Positions 51,559 through 60,993 of a stretch of 64,000 nt of DNA are shown piece after piece. The stretch comes from AP-15 sp963787425. GTDB lineage: Bacteria > Pseudomonadota > Alphaproteobacteria > ATCC43930 > CGMCC-115725. The DNA lies in contig CAWBCV010000019.1 of NCBI GenBank assembly GCA_963787425.1, positions 186,001-250,000 of the forward strand. Direction: 5' to 3'. The notes below the pieces were generated by a model. That model was not told the origin of the DNA. It did not search any database and saw only the letters and a program-made list of their open reading frames with translations. The position numbers were made by a program, and so were the translations under genes. Position 1 is the stretch's first letter. Every line of letters starts with the position of its first letter.

Positions 51559-52148
51559 TCAGCACCGGCTGCTCCACCGTCATAGCGACGCGCCTCGACC
51601 AGGAATCTGACTGACGCTAGCACGACAGTAGTGAGTAGCTTCACTATACGCGCAGCCACCGGGTAGCGAGCAGTATCTCTCAGAGGCCGGCCATTGGTCC
51701 TCCGATAGGTTACTGGTCTCGCTAAAGCTCGCGGTTTAGGTCCGCCGCCGACCGACAGCAGATTTGGGTGACCCTTTTGACCCAACGAAGCACTGGCAGA
51801 GTTTGATCCTGCCTACATTCACGAGGGCCGCTAGCTAGATGCCTAGTGCGGAATCGAATTCGGGAACGACCGCTATCGGGTAGGGTTTCGGATGCCGGCT
51901 CAGCGCGAGCAGTCGACCCGGTGTAGGGGCCGGCGTCCGAAAGCCTCCGAAGAACGAACCCGCGGGACAGCGGCGAGCAGTTGGCCGTCTATGGGGATTT
52001 GGTCGCGCAGCGGCGTTGGCAGGGGGTGGTTTTGCGAAGATTGGTGAGACCGGACTTAAACAGCGCTTTGGAGAAAGTCTAGTAGATTTAATGGCTTACG
52101 GGCGAACGCAGTGGTCTTAGCCCCACGGCGGCAGTTGTCGGGGCTGGG
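51559..52148. other. Non-coding, about 590 bases, no gene seen
   Basis: Between the broken secreted-protein gene and the end of the IS1634-type gene. I see no ORF worth calling. A 14-base match to the 5' end of 16S rRNA at 51798-51811 is not followed by rRNA sequence. Part of this may be the 3' end of the IS1634-type element. Confidence 0.35.
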
Positions 52149-53838
52149 TTAGGCGTCCGGCTGCGGAATAGTAAGGGGGAGTTCCTGAAGGTAGGGCGGC
52201 AAGGCGACGCCAACCGCCTGAAAGAGCTTACCAGCGAGGCCGGTGGTCGGGGTGCGCAGCAGGAAGCGCTTGCCATCCTGCTCGAGCTCGATTTCCTGCA
52301 GCCGGTCGAGATCGCGCAGGATGTCGTCCCATTCGGCTGCGATGTTGTGCCGGTGGAGGCGATCCTCGAGTTCCTTGACGAGCAGCAGGGCAAGGAAGGA
52401 GCAGAACACGTGGCCGCGAATGGCCATGTCGCTGCTGTGGTAGATTGGGCGAGTGGCAAGCACGGCCTTGGCCTGGCGGAACAACTGCTCGACCCGCAGT
52501 AGGTCGCGATAGCGCAGCATGACCTGAAGCGGGGTGAGCTTGGTGTTGGTGCGCAACACATAGAGCCCGTCAAAGCGCGCGTCTTCGGCGACCCGCGTCT
52601 CGTCGACGGCGAAGTGCTTGGCCGAGACGGTCTTGAGATAGCGGCGGAAACCGCTGTTGCCGACGAGCGCCTTGTCGCCCCCCGCCTTCGCGGGGGCAGG
52701 CTCTGGGCGAGCTTGGCGCGCAGCCCGTCGAGGATCGCACCGCGCTGCTCGGCATCGCGCCGCGCCTCGGCGAGATTGCGACAGACGATATACCGTCGGT
52801 TGCCGATTTTGACCTGCTTGGCCTCGAGCTCGGTGAGCTCGCCCGAAACCCGCGGCACGACCAGCGGGACAAAGGGCGTCTGATCATCAATCACGGTGCT
52901 GCGCACTTCGGCACTGCTGCGCTCGCGCACGCCGAGGACGTATTCGAGCTTGCGTTCCTCCAGCGCGGCAATGCTCTGGGCGCTGATCATGCCGCGGTCG
53001 GCGACGACGCAGATGCGGCCGACGCTAAAACGAGCGCGCAACCGGTCGACGACCGGCAACAGGGTGGTGACATCGGCGGTGTTGCCGGGCCACAGCTCGC
53101 AGCACAGCGGCCTGCCGTCCTGATCCATGACCAGCCCGACGATCATCTGATGGAGATCCGGGCGGTAGTCTTTCGAATGGCCGCGACGACCAAGCTCCTC
53201 GCCGCCCCGTCCCTCGAAGGACAGGCTGGTGGTGTCGATGAAGACGACGCTGAGTTCGGCGAACAGGTCGCGCCGACGGGCAAACAGCCCCTCTTCCACG
53301 AGGTCCTTGCGGCAGCGCGGCGTCAGCTCGCTGGCTCCGGCTTGATCGGCGAGCGGCTCGCCGAGCCAAGCCATGGCGCGGTAGAGATGATGCAGCTGAA
53401 GGGCCTCAGCGCCCTCGATCCGGTAGTCGGCTCGCCACTTTTCCGCAGCGCGGTCCGAGCCCGACACAAACAGCCGGTGGAGCACCGTCAGGAATACCGC
53501 GCGCTCGGCAGCAAACTCGAACTGCCGGCCTGCGGCCAGCTCTTCTAACACTGCGCGGCAGCCGACCTCATGCCACAGCCGCTCGAACAGCAGCGCCGGT
53601 CCAATCCGCTGACACCTTGCATTGGGCGGGGCTTCGCCCTCGACCAGCGACAGCACCATCGAACGCTGCGCCAGCCGGACGACGGAGCGCGCCAGCCGGT
53701 CGAGATCACCGCGCGCAACGACCACTTCCTTGCGCCCGAGATTGGCGATGATGCGCTGCTTGGTGCGACCCTCCTCGCGTCCGTTCTCGACCAGGTAGAC
53801 GTAGGTTTGGGGCCAATGTGCTTGTCGCGAGCGAACAT
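52149..53838 (-). pseudogene. IS1634/IS4-type DDE transposase, broken
   Basis: Read leftward from ATG 53838: MFARDKHIGPK, then one missing A, then TYVYLVENGREEGRTKQRII in the next frame into the main body. Catalytic stretches are visible: SVVFIDTTSLSFEG, YRPDLHQMIVGLVMDQDGRP with LCCELWPGN, and VVADRGMIS. After RAKLAQ a 23-bp palindromic insert shifts the frame again. The remainder GDKALVGNSGFRRYLKTVSA to YRDLLRVEQLFRQAKAVL (with the final acidic residue) ends at 52149. Two lesions, so inactive as it stands. Confidence 0.85.
52680..52702. repeat. 23-bp palindromic insert in the IS1634-type gene
   Basis: CCCCGCCTTCGCGGGG plus GCAGGCT. Removing exactly these bases restores the reading CTC GCC CAG GGC GAC (LAQGD) on the minus strand and reconnects both halves of the transposase. 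The identical 23 bp sits at 55792-55814 in the neighbouring tyrosine recombinase gene. Confidence 0.85.
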
Positions 53839-54173
53839 GCCCTTAGCATCTGAGGATCGTACCCACAGCCAAGCGATATAACCTTATCCCCACTATAATT
53901 TAGCACCGCACTTTCGGCCCGGCTTTATCAACCTCCAGCATTTCTGCCATTCTCGATGGCGAAATCCCGTCCGGCTGTCCAAGTCGGGCGAGAGCTGAGA
54001 GCCGCTGATGATTGCGGACTGGGCCCTGCCAGCGTGGCCGAGGGCCTGATCGAGGACTGATCAGTGATGTCCTGCCGGCGCTTGCCGGTTGCGGAATGAA
54101 ACGGGCTCGGCGCCGGGAACGAGAAGTTCTGGCGGATGGATGCTGCAACGAGACGACAAGGATTGTCATCGCC
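53839..54173. other. Intergenic between IS1634- and IS91-type genes
   Basis: About 330 bases with no supported gene. It contains the hairpin CCGGCGCTTGCCGG at about 54074-54087, which may belong to the terminus of the IS91-type element downstream of its transposase. Confidence 0.4.
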
Positions 54174-55379
54174 TCAAATCCCGCTTCCGGTGCCGGAGGG
54201 CGGGCCGCGCGGTGTGCCGCCGCGCGCAAAGACCTCGACAATGATCATGTGGCCGCCACAGCAAGGGCATGGCGGGCGATGATCGGTGGTGGGGTCCGGA
54301 TCGGCTGCGTCGTGCGCCGCCGGCGGATCAACCGCCGGCATCGGGGCGGCGATCAACTCCTTGGCGCGGACGATATTGGCCTTGCAGCCGGCGCTGGCCA
54401 GCAGCCCGTAATGTCGGATGCGATGAAACCCCTTCGGTAGAACGTGGAGCAGGAAGCGCCTGATGAACTCGTCGGCGGCGAGCGTCATTGTGCGGTACCG
54501 CGCCTGCCCGTTGCGGCGGTAATCCTTGTACCGGAAGGTCACGCCGGGCTCGTCGAGAGCAATGAGCCGGCTGTTCGCGATGGCGACGCGATGAGTGTAG
54601 CGGGCGAGATAGGCAAGCACCGCTTCTGGCCCGGCGAACGGCGGCTTGGCGTAGACGAACCAGTTCTTCCGCCGCAGCGGTGCGAGATGCGCGGCGAAGG
54701 CCTCGCGACGACGCAGGCCCTCGATCTCGGCAAAGAACGCCAGTCGGCCGGCCGCGTGAGCGGCGGCGAGCGCCGCCAGGAAGAGCCGCCGGAACAGGCG
54801 GGCAAGCACCCGCACTGGCAGGAGAAAGCCGGGCTTGCAGCCCACCCAGCGTGTCCCGTCCAACGATATGCCACCGCCCGGCACAATCATATGAACGTGC
54901 GGGTGGTGGGTCATGGCCGAGCCCCAGCTGTGGAGCACGGCGGTGGCGCCGATGCGAGCGCCGAGGTGCTTGGGATCGGCGGCGATCGTGAGCAGCGTCT
55001 CGGCGGCCGTGCGGAACAGCAGGTCGTAGACCACCGCCTTGTTCTGGTAGGCGATCGGGGCGATCTCGGCCGGCAGCGTGAAGACCACGTGGAAATAGCC
55101 GACCGGCAGCAGATCGGCCTCGCGCGCCGTAAGCCAATCCGCCGCCGCCGCGCCCTGACACTTTGGGCAATGGCGATTGCGGCACGAGTTGTAAGCGATG
55201 CGGCTGTGGCCACAATCCTCGCAGCGCTCGACATGCCCGCCGAGCGCGGCCGAGCGGCACTGCTCGATCGCCGACATGACCTGGAGCTGACCCAGGCTCA
55301 CATGCCCGGCATTGGCCCGGCGCCAGTCGGCCCCATGGCGATGAAAGACGTCTGCGACCTCCAGCCTCGGGCGGCGCAC
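54174..55379 (-). CDS. IS91-family transposase (HUH, Y2-type)
   Basis: 401 residues. The N-terminal zinc-binding region is CEDCGHSRIAYNSCRNRHCP then KCQ (Cys53, 56, 66, 71, 74). The HUH motif is HPHVH at 159-163 and the catalytic Tyr region is YLARYTHRVAIAN. A second zinc-like CPCCGGH lies near the C-terminus. IS91 elements move by rolling-circle transposition. A tyrosine recombinase gene sits ten bases upstream, a pairing seen in several alphaproteobacterial IS91 elements. Apparently intact. Confidence 0.92.
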   Translation of the reverse strand: MRRPRLEVADVFHRHGADWRRANAGHVSLGQLQVMSAIEQCRSAALGGHVERCEDCGHSRIAYNSCRNRHCPKCQGAAAADWLTAREADLLPVGYFHVVFTLPAEIAPIAYQNKAVVYDLLFRTAAETLLTIAADPKHLGARIGATAVLHSWGSAMTHHPHVHMIVPGGGISLDGTRWVGCKPGFLLPVRVLARLFRRLFLAALAAAHAAGRLAFFAEIEGLRRREAFAAHLAPLRRKNWFVYAKPPFAGPEAVLAYLARYTHRVAIANSRLIALDEPGVTFRYKDYRRNGQARYRTMTLAADEFIRRFLLHVLPKGFHRIRHYGLLASAGCKANIVRAKELIAAPMPAVDPPAAHDAADPDPTTDHRPPCPCCGGHMIIVEVFARGGTPRGPPSGTGSGI

Positions 55380-55389
55380 GGCCGCCCGG

Positions 55390-56321
55390 CTACGCCTCGG
55401 GTCGCGGCCTCCCCTCGATCAATAGTGCGAGCCGGTCGAGTGGGCTGGTGACGGCCCGGATCGTGGTATTGGCGACGCGGGTGTAAAGCGCTGTAGTATC
55501 GAGCTTGGCGTGACCCAGGAGCGTCTGGATCACGCGAATATCGACATCTTGCTCGAGGAGGTGCGTGGCGAAGCTGTGCCGCAGCGTGTGTGGCGACACG
55601 CGCTTTTTGATCCCCGCGGCCTGGGCGGCGGCACGGACAGCGCGGCACAGTTGGCGGGCTGACAGCGGCTCGACCGGGTTGCGGCCGGGAAACAGCCAGC
55701 CTCCCGGCAGCAGTAGGCTGCGCCGCCGCCCCTCCCGCCACCAGACGCGCAGCAGTTCGAGCAGCTGCGGCGACAGCATTGCGTGACGGTCCCCCGCCTT
55801 CGCGGGGGCAGGCTCTTGCGCCCCTTGCCGCGCTCGACGCGCAGCAGCATGCGCCCGGAATCGACATCGCCGACCTTGAGCGCGACAACCTCCGAGACGC
55901 GCAGCCCGGCGCCGTAGGCGGTGGCGAACGCCGCCTTGTACTTCGGCCCCGATGCCGCCCGCAGCAGCAGCGTCACCTCCTCGACGCTGAGCACCGCCGG
56001 TATTCGCCGCGGTTGCGGCACGACGGTGAGCCGGCGCGCCAGATCCGGCCGGTCCAGTGTCACCGTGAAGAAGAAACGCAGCGCCGAGACCACGCTGTTG
56101 ATGCTCGGCGGCTGCACGCCGATCTGCGTCTGGTGGAGTTGGAAGAGACGTAGGTCTTCCGCCGTCGCCGTGTCGGGCGACCGGCCAATGAAGGCCGCGA
56201 ATGCCCGGACGTGTCGTACATAGCCGCTGCGCGTGTGCTCGTTGAAGCCGCGCACGGTCATATCCTCGATCATGCGCGCCCGCAGTGGGCTGACGGGCCG
56301 AGCTGAACTATCGGAGGTCAT
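55390..56321 (-). pseudogene. Tyrosine recombinase of the IS91-type element, broken by a 23-bp insert
   Basis: From ATG 56321 (GGGAGAAGAG upstream) a SAM-like core-binding domain (RMIEDMTVRGFNEHTRSGYV, LFQLHQTQIGVQPPSINSVV) runs into the catalytic domain with AYGAGLRVSEVVALKVGDVD (first catalytic Arg) and RVERGKGRK. There a 23-bp insert breaks the frame. The rest, DRHAMLSPQLLELLRVWW to SPHTLRHSFATHLLEQDV and LLGHAKLDTTALYTRV (catalytic His, Arg, His, Tyr), follows in another frame to 55390. Without the insert it would be a normal about 300-residue integrase. Confidence 0.9.
55792..55814. repeat. 23-bp palindromic insert in the tyrosine recombinase gene
   Basis: Identical to 52680-52702. Removing it restores GGG CGC AAG GAC CGT CAC (GRKDRH) on the minus strand. 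In both genes the insert sits between AG and G on the coding strand. Confidence 0.85.
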
Positions 56322-56740
56322 CGGGGCTCTTCTCCCGAGCTGAAGGTTGCTGGACCTTCGATGCTCGGGATCGGATGTCCCGACCGTCACGCGCTACCGC
56401 CCATCACCCCGACAAAACGCGCTGACCGTCACAGCTGCTCCCTCCCGCGCGAGCGGGTTCGTTCTTCGGCGCTTCTCGGCCATTGAGTGTGCTCGAATTG
56501 AAGTGCTGGCTTCCACCCATCTCGGCCGTTCGATGCGCCTCAAATACGAAGGGCAGCTTTGGTAAGGGCCAGCCATCCGAGCACAAGGTGGCAGTACGCC
56601 TTGCCGGGGTGCCTATGATTGCAGATCCGGCACATCGGCGAGCCTCTTGCGTCAGCGGCGGGTCTGCGGTGCAGGACGCCTCCTCTCTGCCGGACAAACC
56701 ACAGGGTATGCTGTCGGCCGCTTACCGGAGTGAGACCGAA
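56322..56740. other. Non-coding, about 420 bases
   Basis: Upstream of the leftward tyrosine recombinase and before the rightward MFS transporter. It includes the presumed end of the IS91-type element and the boundary of the mobile region. No supported gene. Confidence 0.35.
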
Positions 56741-56842
56741 ATGCCTGAGGACCCCGGCTACGACGATTTGATCCTCGTGCCGGCAGGGGAAATGGCGCTG
56801 CGCCGGATGAGTGCCGCCGGTCCCGAGACCTCACCGGCATGA
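56741..56842 (+). CDS. Short ORF coupled to the MFS transporter gene
   Basis: 33 codons, ATG 56741 with GGAGTGAG upstream, reading MPEDPGYDDLILVPAGEMAL then RRMSAAGPETSPA. Its stop overlaps the MFS start as ATGA. It may be a leader peptide coupling translation, or the tail of a gene truncated by the mobile region next door. I do not recognise it. Confidence 0.35.
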   Translation: MPEDPGYDDLILVPAGEMALRRMSAAGPETSPA

Positions 56843-58083
56843 ACACCGCCCCCTCCAGGCCCCCCGCATCGCTCTACGTCGCGGGGCCGTTCAGCATGGG
56901 GTATGTCGATTTTTTCACCTTCCTGATCCCGCTATATGGCCTGTCGCTGGGGTTCGATGCGGTCGAGATCGGCATCCTGGTGGGGGCGCGCTCGATGCTC
57001 GCCCTGTTTCTGTCGATCCACATCGGCGTGTTGATGGACCAATTCGGCACGCGCCGGGTCACCTTGTTCTTTGTCTGGACGGGTATGGCTCTGGCGCCGC
57101 TCTTTCCGCTCGTGCCGGCGTTCTGGGCTTTGTTGCTGCTGCAGCTGGTAAACGGCGCCGCGGTCTCCTTTGCCTGGTCCGGTGCGCAGACCTTGATCGC
57201 CCAGCTCGCCGAGGGCGATGCCGGCTATATCGGCAAGTTCAGCTTCTTTGCGCGGCTCGGATCGACGGCGGCACCCCTTCTCGCCGGTATGGTTTGGGAT
57301 TTGGGCGGTGCCTGGCCGGCCTATCTCTTCGGCGCCGCTTGGGGCGCGGTGTTGACCATTGCATTGCTGCGCACACAAGAGGCCGAGATTTTCGGGGCGC
57401 GACCAGCGGATGGAACCGGACGCGCGCGGTTCCGCGCCCGCGACGCGTTGCCCCGAGCCTCGGATTACGCGAGCTCGATCATCCTGGTTGCGATCCCGGC
57501 CGTCGCGGTGTCGATGGCGGTCATCTCGATGCGCAATACGACGTACAGCATCCAGACCTCGGTCTATGTCGTCTATCTCGAGCAGATCGGGCTGGTCGGC
57601 ACGACCATCGGCAGCCTGTTCGCCGCGGCCGAGATTGCGAGTGGGTTCGGCTCGCTCTTTGCCGGGCGCGCGGTGCGATTGGGCGATCCTCTGGGGACAA
57701 TGCTGAGCGGCACGGTGCTGTCGATCCTGATGATTGCGATGACGCCGCTGCTGGGCGGGATCTTCACCTTGCTGCTGCTGTCGCAGGTGATCCGCGGCTG
57801 GCTGGAGGGCGTCATCCAGCCGGTCATCTTATCGGTGCAGGCGCGGGCGGTTGGTCGCCATCAGCAAGGTGCGGTTGTAGGACTGCGTCAGACCGGGCAG
57901 CGGCTCACCTCGATCGTGATCCCGCCGCTGATGGGCGCAATCGCCGACCATTGGGGTGTGAGCGAAAGCTTTTTCATTCTCGGCGCATTGATGCTGCTGT
58001 TGTGCGTACCGCTCGCGCTGCTCACCCGGCGCGCCATGCGCTCCGCCTCGCGGTCCCGGGCGGCGCCCACTCTGGCTGACTGA
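56839..58083 (+). CDS. Major facilitator superfamily transporter
   Basis: 414 residues with about 12 hydrophobic helices. It shows the MFS signature loop between helices 2 and 3 (HIGVLMDQFGTRRVTLFF) and the related FAGRAVRLGDPLGTML after the midpoint. It sits in the inner membrane; the N-terminus (MNTAPSRPPASLYVAGPFSM) is cytoplasmic. The lack of charged helix pairs gives no hint of substrate. Probably an efflux or organic acid carrier. First intact gene to the right of the mobile region. Confidence 0.88.
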   Translation: MNTAPSRPPASLYVAGPFSMGYVDFFTFLIPLYGLSLGFDAVEIGILVGARSMLALFLSIHIGVLMDQFGTRRVTLFFVWTGMALAPLFPLVPAFWALLLLQLVNGAAVSFAWSGAQTLIAQLAEGDAGYIGKFSFFARLGSTAAPLLAGMVWDLGGAWPAYLFGAAWGAVLTIALLRTQEAEIFGARPADGTGRARFRARDALPRASDYASSIILVAIPAVAVSMAVISMRNTTYSIQTSVYVVYLEQIGLVGTTIGSLFAAAEIASGFGSLFAGRAVRLGDPLGTMLSGTVLSILMIAMTPLLGGIFTLLLLSQVIRGWLEGVIQPVILSVQARAVGRHQQGAVVGLRQTGQRLTSIVIPPLMGAIADHWGVSESFFILGALMLLLCVPLALLTRRAMRSASRSRAAPTLAD

Positions 58084-58150
58084 TCCGCTTCTCACACTTT
58101 CGTGGCCTGTCGAGGTCGCGACGGGCGCCATTTTATGGTAAGCACAATTC

Positions 58151-58543
58151 ATGGCTGGTAAAGAGACGATGCAGGTCCCCGCCGATACGCGATTGGCGGA
58201 AGAGCTGGCCGACGACGATGTCGTAGAGATGGCGAATCTTACGACGGCACAGACCGGCGTACCCGGCACCATTTTCATCTCGACGGCGATGGGCGCGCAC
58301 GGGCCGCGCGTGAAATATTTCTTGCAGCCGGGGCGGTCGCAGCCGAGCTTCTCCGTTGCAATTGCCGACGTTCCGACCGTTGTCGCCAACAGCCTCCCGG
58401 TCCGCGTCGTCCGCCAGCTGTCACCGCAAGTGATCGACTGGGTGTCGCGCAACAAGGACGCGCTGCTCGACTTCTGGTATCACGGCGACACCTGGACGCA
58501 GCCTGAAGTAAACGACTTCATTCAAAAACTTCGGCGGATTTGA
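58151..58543 (+). CDS. Conserved-looking protein of unknown function
   Basis: 130 residues, soluble. Notable stretches: GTIFISTAMGAHGPRVKYFL, QPSFSVAIADVPTVVANSLP and QVIDWVSRNKDALLDFWYHG near the end. The last part resembles the DUF4160-like toxin-associated fold (asking for D-W-V-x-x-N), but the rest does not match well, so I leave it unnamed. Stand-alone gene with a weak ribosome site. Confidence 0.6.
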   Translation: MAGKETMQVPADTRLAEELADDDVVEMANLTTAQTGVPGTIFISTAMGAHGPRVKYFLQPGRSQPSFSVAIADVPTVVANSLPVRVVRQLSPQVIDWVSRNKDALLDFWYHGDTWTQPEVNDFIQKLRRI

Positions 58544-58694
58544 CAGGTTGCTTCTCCCTCTGCAGCTGGGGCGCAAGTAATGCGGCATCGGCAAAATTGC
58601 TACAATCGGATGATACCTCAGCACCCGAGATGATGCGGCGCCCCGGGCGCCGAGTTCAGGGAGGGAGATGCCAGTGGGCTGTAGATTCGCCGGG

Positions 58695-59597
58695 CTAGAC
58701 CGGGGTGTCGTCGCTCGACGGCTTCAGGAACTTGTAGACTGACGAGAAATCCTCCCGGCCGAGTCCGTGCGAGGACGCAATGCGATAAAGCTGCTGGGCC
58801 GCCGGCGCCACGACGACCGGGACCCGCTTCTCCCGTGCGGCGTTGACCGCGAGGCCGAGATCTTTCGCCATCAGATCGGTCATGAACCCCGGCGCATATT
58901 GCCGGCTCGAAGCCGCGCCGTCGACGATGCCGGGGACTGGATGCATGTGTTCCATGACCCAGGTAGCGCCCGAGGATTTGGCAATGACGCTGGTCAGGAT
59001 TTGTGGGTCGACGCCGAATGCCCCGCCGATGCGGAACGCCTCGGCGACCGCGATCAGCGCCGAGCCCGAGATCAGGTTGTTGCACAGTTTGGCAACCTCG
59101 CCGGCCCCGACCGCGCCGACGTGGATGATGTTGCTACCCATGGCAGCCAGCACCGGCCGGGCTTCATCGAGATCCCGGGTATCGCCGCCGGCCATGATCG
59201 CAAGCGTGCCGGCGACCGCGCCGCCAACTCCACCTGAGACCGGCGCATCGATAAACCGGATCCCGCGCTCCCTCAGCCGGGCGGCGACCCGCTGCGACGT
59301 GCCCGGATCGATCGTCGACATGTCGACGCACAGCCGCCCGGCTTCGGCGCTTTCGATTATCCCGCCGGCGCCGAGATATGCCGCTTCGACATTGGCCGAG
59401 GACGGCAGCATCGTTATCACCAGGTCGCTCTCTGCAGCGGTCTCGCCGATCGAACCGGCGCGCGCTGCGCCCAGCTTTGCCGCGGCATCGAGCGCCGCCG
59501 GGACGACATCGTACGCGACCACCTGGAAGCCCTTTTTGACAAGGTTGGCCAGCATCGGCTGCCCCATTGTCCCGGTCCCGATAAACCCGATCTTCAT
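58695..59597 (-). CDS. 3-Hydroxyisobutyrate dehydrogenase-family NAD(P)-dependent oxidoreductase
   Basis: 300 residues. N-terminal Rossmann motif MKIGFIGTGTMGQPMLANL, beta-HAD substrate motif FIDAPVSGGVGGAVAGTLAIMAGG near 115-138, and catalytic Lys in GAGEVAKLCNNLI. It oxidises 3-hydroxyacids (3-hydroxyisobutyrate, tartronate semialdehyde or similar). GGAGAGAAAGCC precedes ATG 59597. With the MmgE/PrpD and SDR genes on the same strand it forms a probable catabolic operon. Confidence 0.9.
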   Translation of the reverse strand: MKIGFIGTGTMGQPMLANLVKKGFQVVAYDVVPAALDAAAKLGAARAGSIGETAAESDLVITMLPSSANVEAAYLGAGGIIESAEAGRLCVDMSTIDPGTSQRVAARLRERGIRFIDAPVSGGVGGAVAGTLAIMAGGDTRDLDEARPVLAAMGSNIIHVGAVGAGEVAKLCNNLISGSALIAVAEAFRIGGAFGVDPQILTSVIAKSSGATWVMEHMHPVPGIVDGAASSRQYAPGFMTDLMAKDLGLAVNAAREKRVPVVVAPAAQQLYRIASSHGLGREDFSSVYKFLKPSSDDTPV

Positions 59598-59642
59598 GGC
59601 TTTCTCTCCAAAATCTCCGCGCGCCAGCCGCTCGGTTTGGCC

Positions 59643-60983
59643 TTACCGAGCCGTCATCCCGATCGTGCCGGCGACATTGGGTTCCTCTTCCATAGCCCAA
59701 AGCGCCGCGATCAATCGCTCCGCATCGATCGTCGGCGCGCCGTACTCCGCCAAATCATGGAATTTGGTTTCGAGCTCGGCGTCGCTCATCGGCCGCGCCA
59801 TGGTCCCACGCGACTGCGTAACGTGGCACTCGAGCCGGCTGCCGTCTGTTGTCTGCACGGTGACAAATGCGGTCTCGACGGGAATGTTCGGATCCTCCTC
59901 GACTGCGACCTTGCGGCGAAAATCGAGAACCGCAGGCTCGGTGACGCATTGATCCGTGTATTGCGCGAGACCGGCGGCGCAGTAGAGAAACGCGACCGCA
60001 ACACTGTGCTGGATGCTGACCTTGGCTTCACGCCCGCTTGTCACGTCCGGCCGGTCCGCACGCATCCGCAGAAGCGGGTGTCCTCTGACCGTTACCCGAG
60101 CAATCTGCTCGGTGGAGAGCACGTGCCGCTCCCGCAGTTCGAGGCAGCCGTCGATGACCGGAAACAGGACCACTCCGCAGGGATAAGGCTTGTACGCGTT
60201 TGCCAGGATCTCCCAGCTGTTACCGAGGCGATCGGCGATGGCACCAATCTCTGCCTTATCACTCATCACTTTGGCAAAGCCGTAAGTTCCCTCGATTGCC
60301 CGTTCGGGTCCGGTAAAGCCCTGCTCCGCCAGGAGCGTCGCAGCCAACCCATTGCGCGCGGCATTGCCGACGCTGATGCTCTTGGCCATGCTGCCGAGGC
60401 TCTCGATCAGACCGGCCGATTGCGCCGCGGCATTACCGAGAGCCCAAACCATCTGCTGCCGATCCAGGCCCAGCAGCTTGCCGGTCGCAGCGGCGGCGCC
60501 GAAGACGCCGCAAGTCGAGGTGATGTGCCAGCCGCGCCGGTAATGCGAAGGAGTAACGGCCTTGCCGATGCGGCACTCGGCTTCGACGCCGAGCACGACG
60601 GCATGGAGCAGATCTTGGCCGCTGACGGGCCGAAGCTCGGCGAGCGCGAACCCCGCCGGCACAACCGGCGCCGCGGGATGGATCACCGTCTCCAAGTGAG
60701 TGTCGTCGAATTCCAGTACATTGGCGCTGACTGCGTTGAGGAATGCAGCAGAAAGCGCGTCTGGCATTTGACTGCGGCCGATCACCGTAGCCTGCGGCGG
60801 GCCAAAGAACGGCCCGAGTGCCCGTATAGCCAAGTCGACCGCCTCGTCCCGACAACCTCCCAGTGCAGTGCCGACAAAATTTACGACCGTCCGCTTGGCC
60901 TCGTGCCGAACCTCGACCGGAATATCTTGCCATTGCGAGTCGGCGAGGAACTCGGCGAGCAGCCGAGTGGCATCGGGTGTCAT
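59643..60983 (-). CDS. MmgE/PrpD-family protein
   Basis: 446 residues of the 2-methylcitrate dehydratase-like fold. Recognisable parts: VNFVGTALGG, AFLNAVSANVLEFDDTHLET then HPAAPVVPAGFALAE, GWHITSTCGVFGAAAATGKL, GNAAAQSAGLIESLGSMAKS and AYKPYPCGVVLFPVIDGCLE. Members dehydrate methylcitrate or act on other hydroxy-polyacids; the substrate is not fixed. ATG 60983 follows GGGAGGGG. The gap to the upstream SDR gene is ten bases. Confidence 0.9.
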   Translation of the reverse strand: MTPDATRLLAEFLADSQWQDIPVEVRHEAKRTVVNFVGTALGGCRDEAVDLAIRALGPFFGPPQATVIGRSQMPDALSAAFLNAVSANVLEFDDTHLETVIHPAAPVVPAGFALAELRPVSGQDLLHAVVLGVEAECRIGKAVTPSHYRRGWHITSTCGVFGAAAATGKLLGLDRQQMVWALGNAAAQSAGLIESLGSMAKSISVGNAARNGLAATLLAEQGFTGPERAIEGTYGFAKVMSDKAEIGAIADRLGNSWEILANAYKPYPCGVVLFPVIDGCLELRERHVLSTEQIARVTVRGHPLLRMRADRPDVTSGREAKVSIQHSVAVAFLYCAAGLAQYTDQCVTEPAVLDFRRKVAVEEDPNIPVETAFVTVQTTDGSRLECHVTQSRGTMARPMSDAELETKFHDLAEYGAPTIDAERLIAALWAMEEEPNVAGTIGMTAR

Positions 60984-60993
60984 GCCCCTCCCC

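Noticed and set aside
51798..51811. AGAGTTTGATCCTG, the 5' signature of 16S rRNA
   Set aside because: The match stops after 14 bases and the following sequence is not rRNA; most likely chance.
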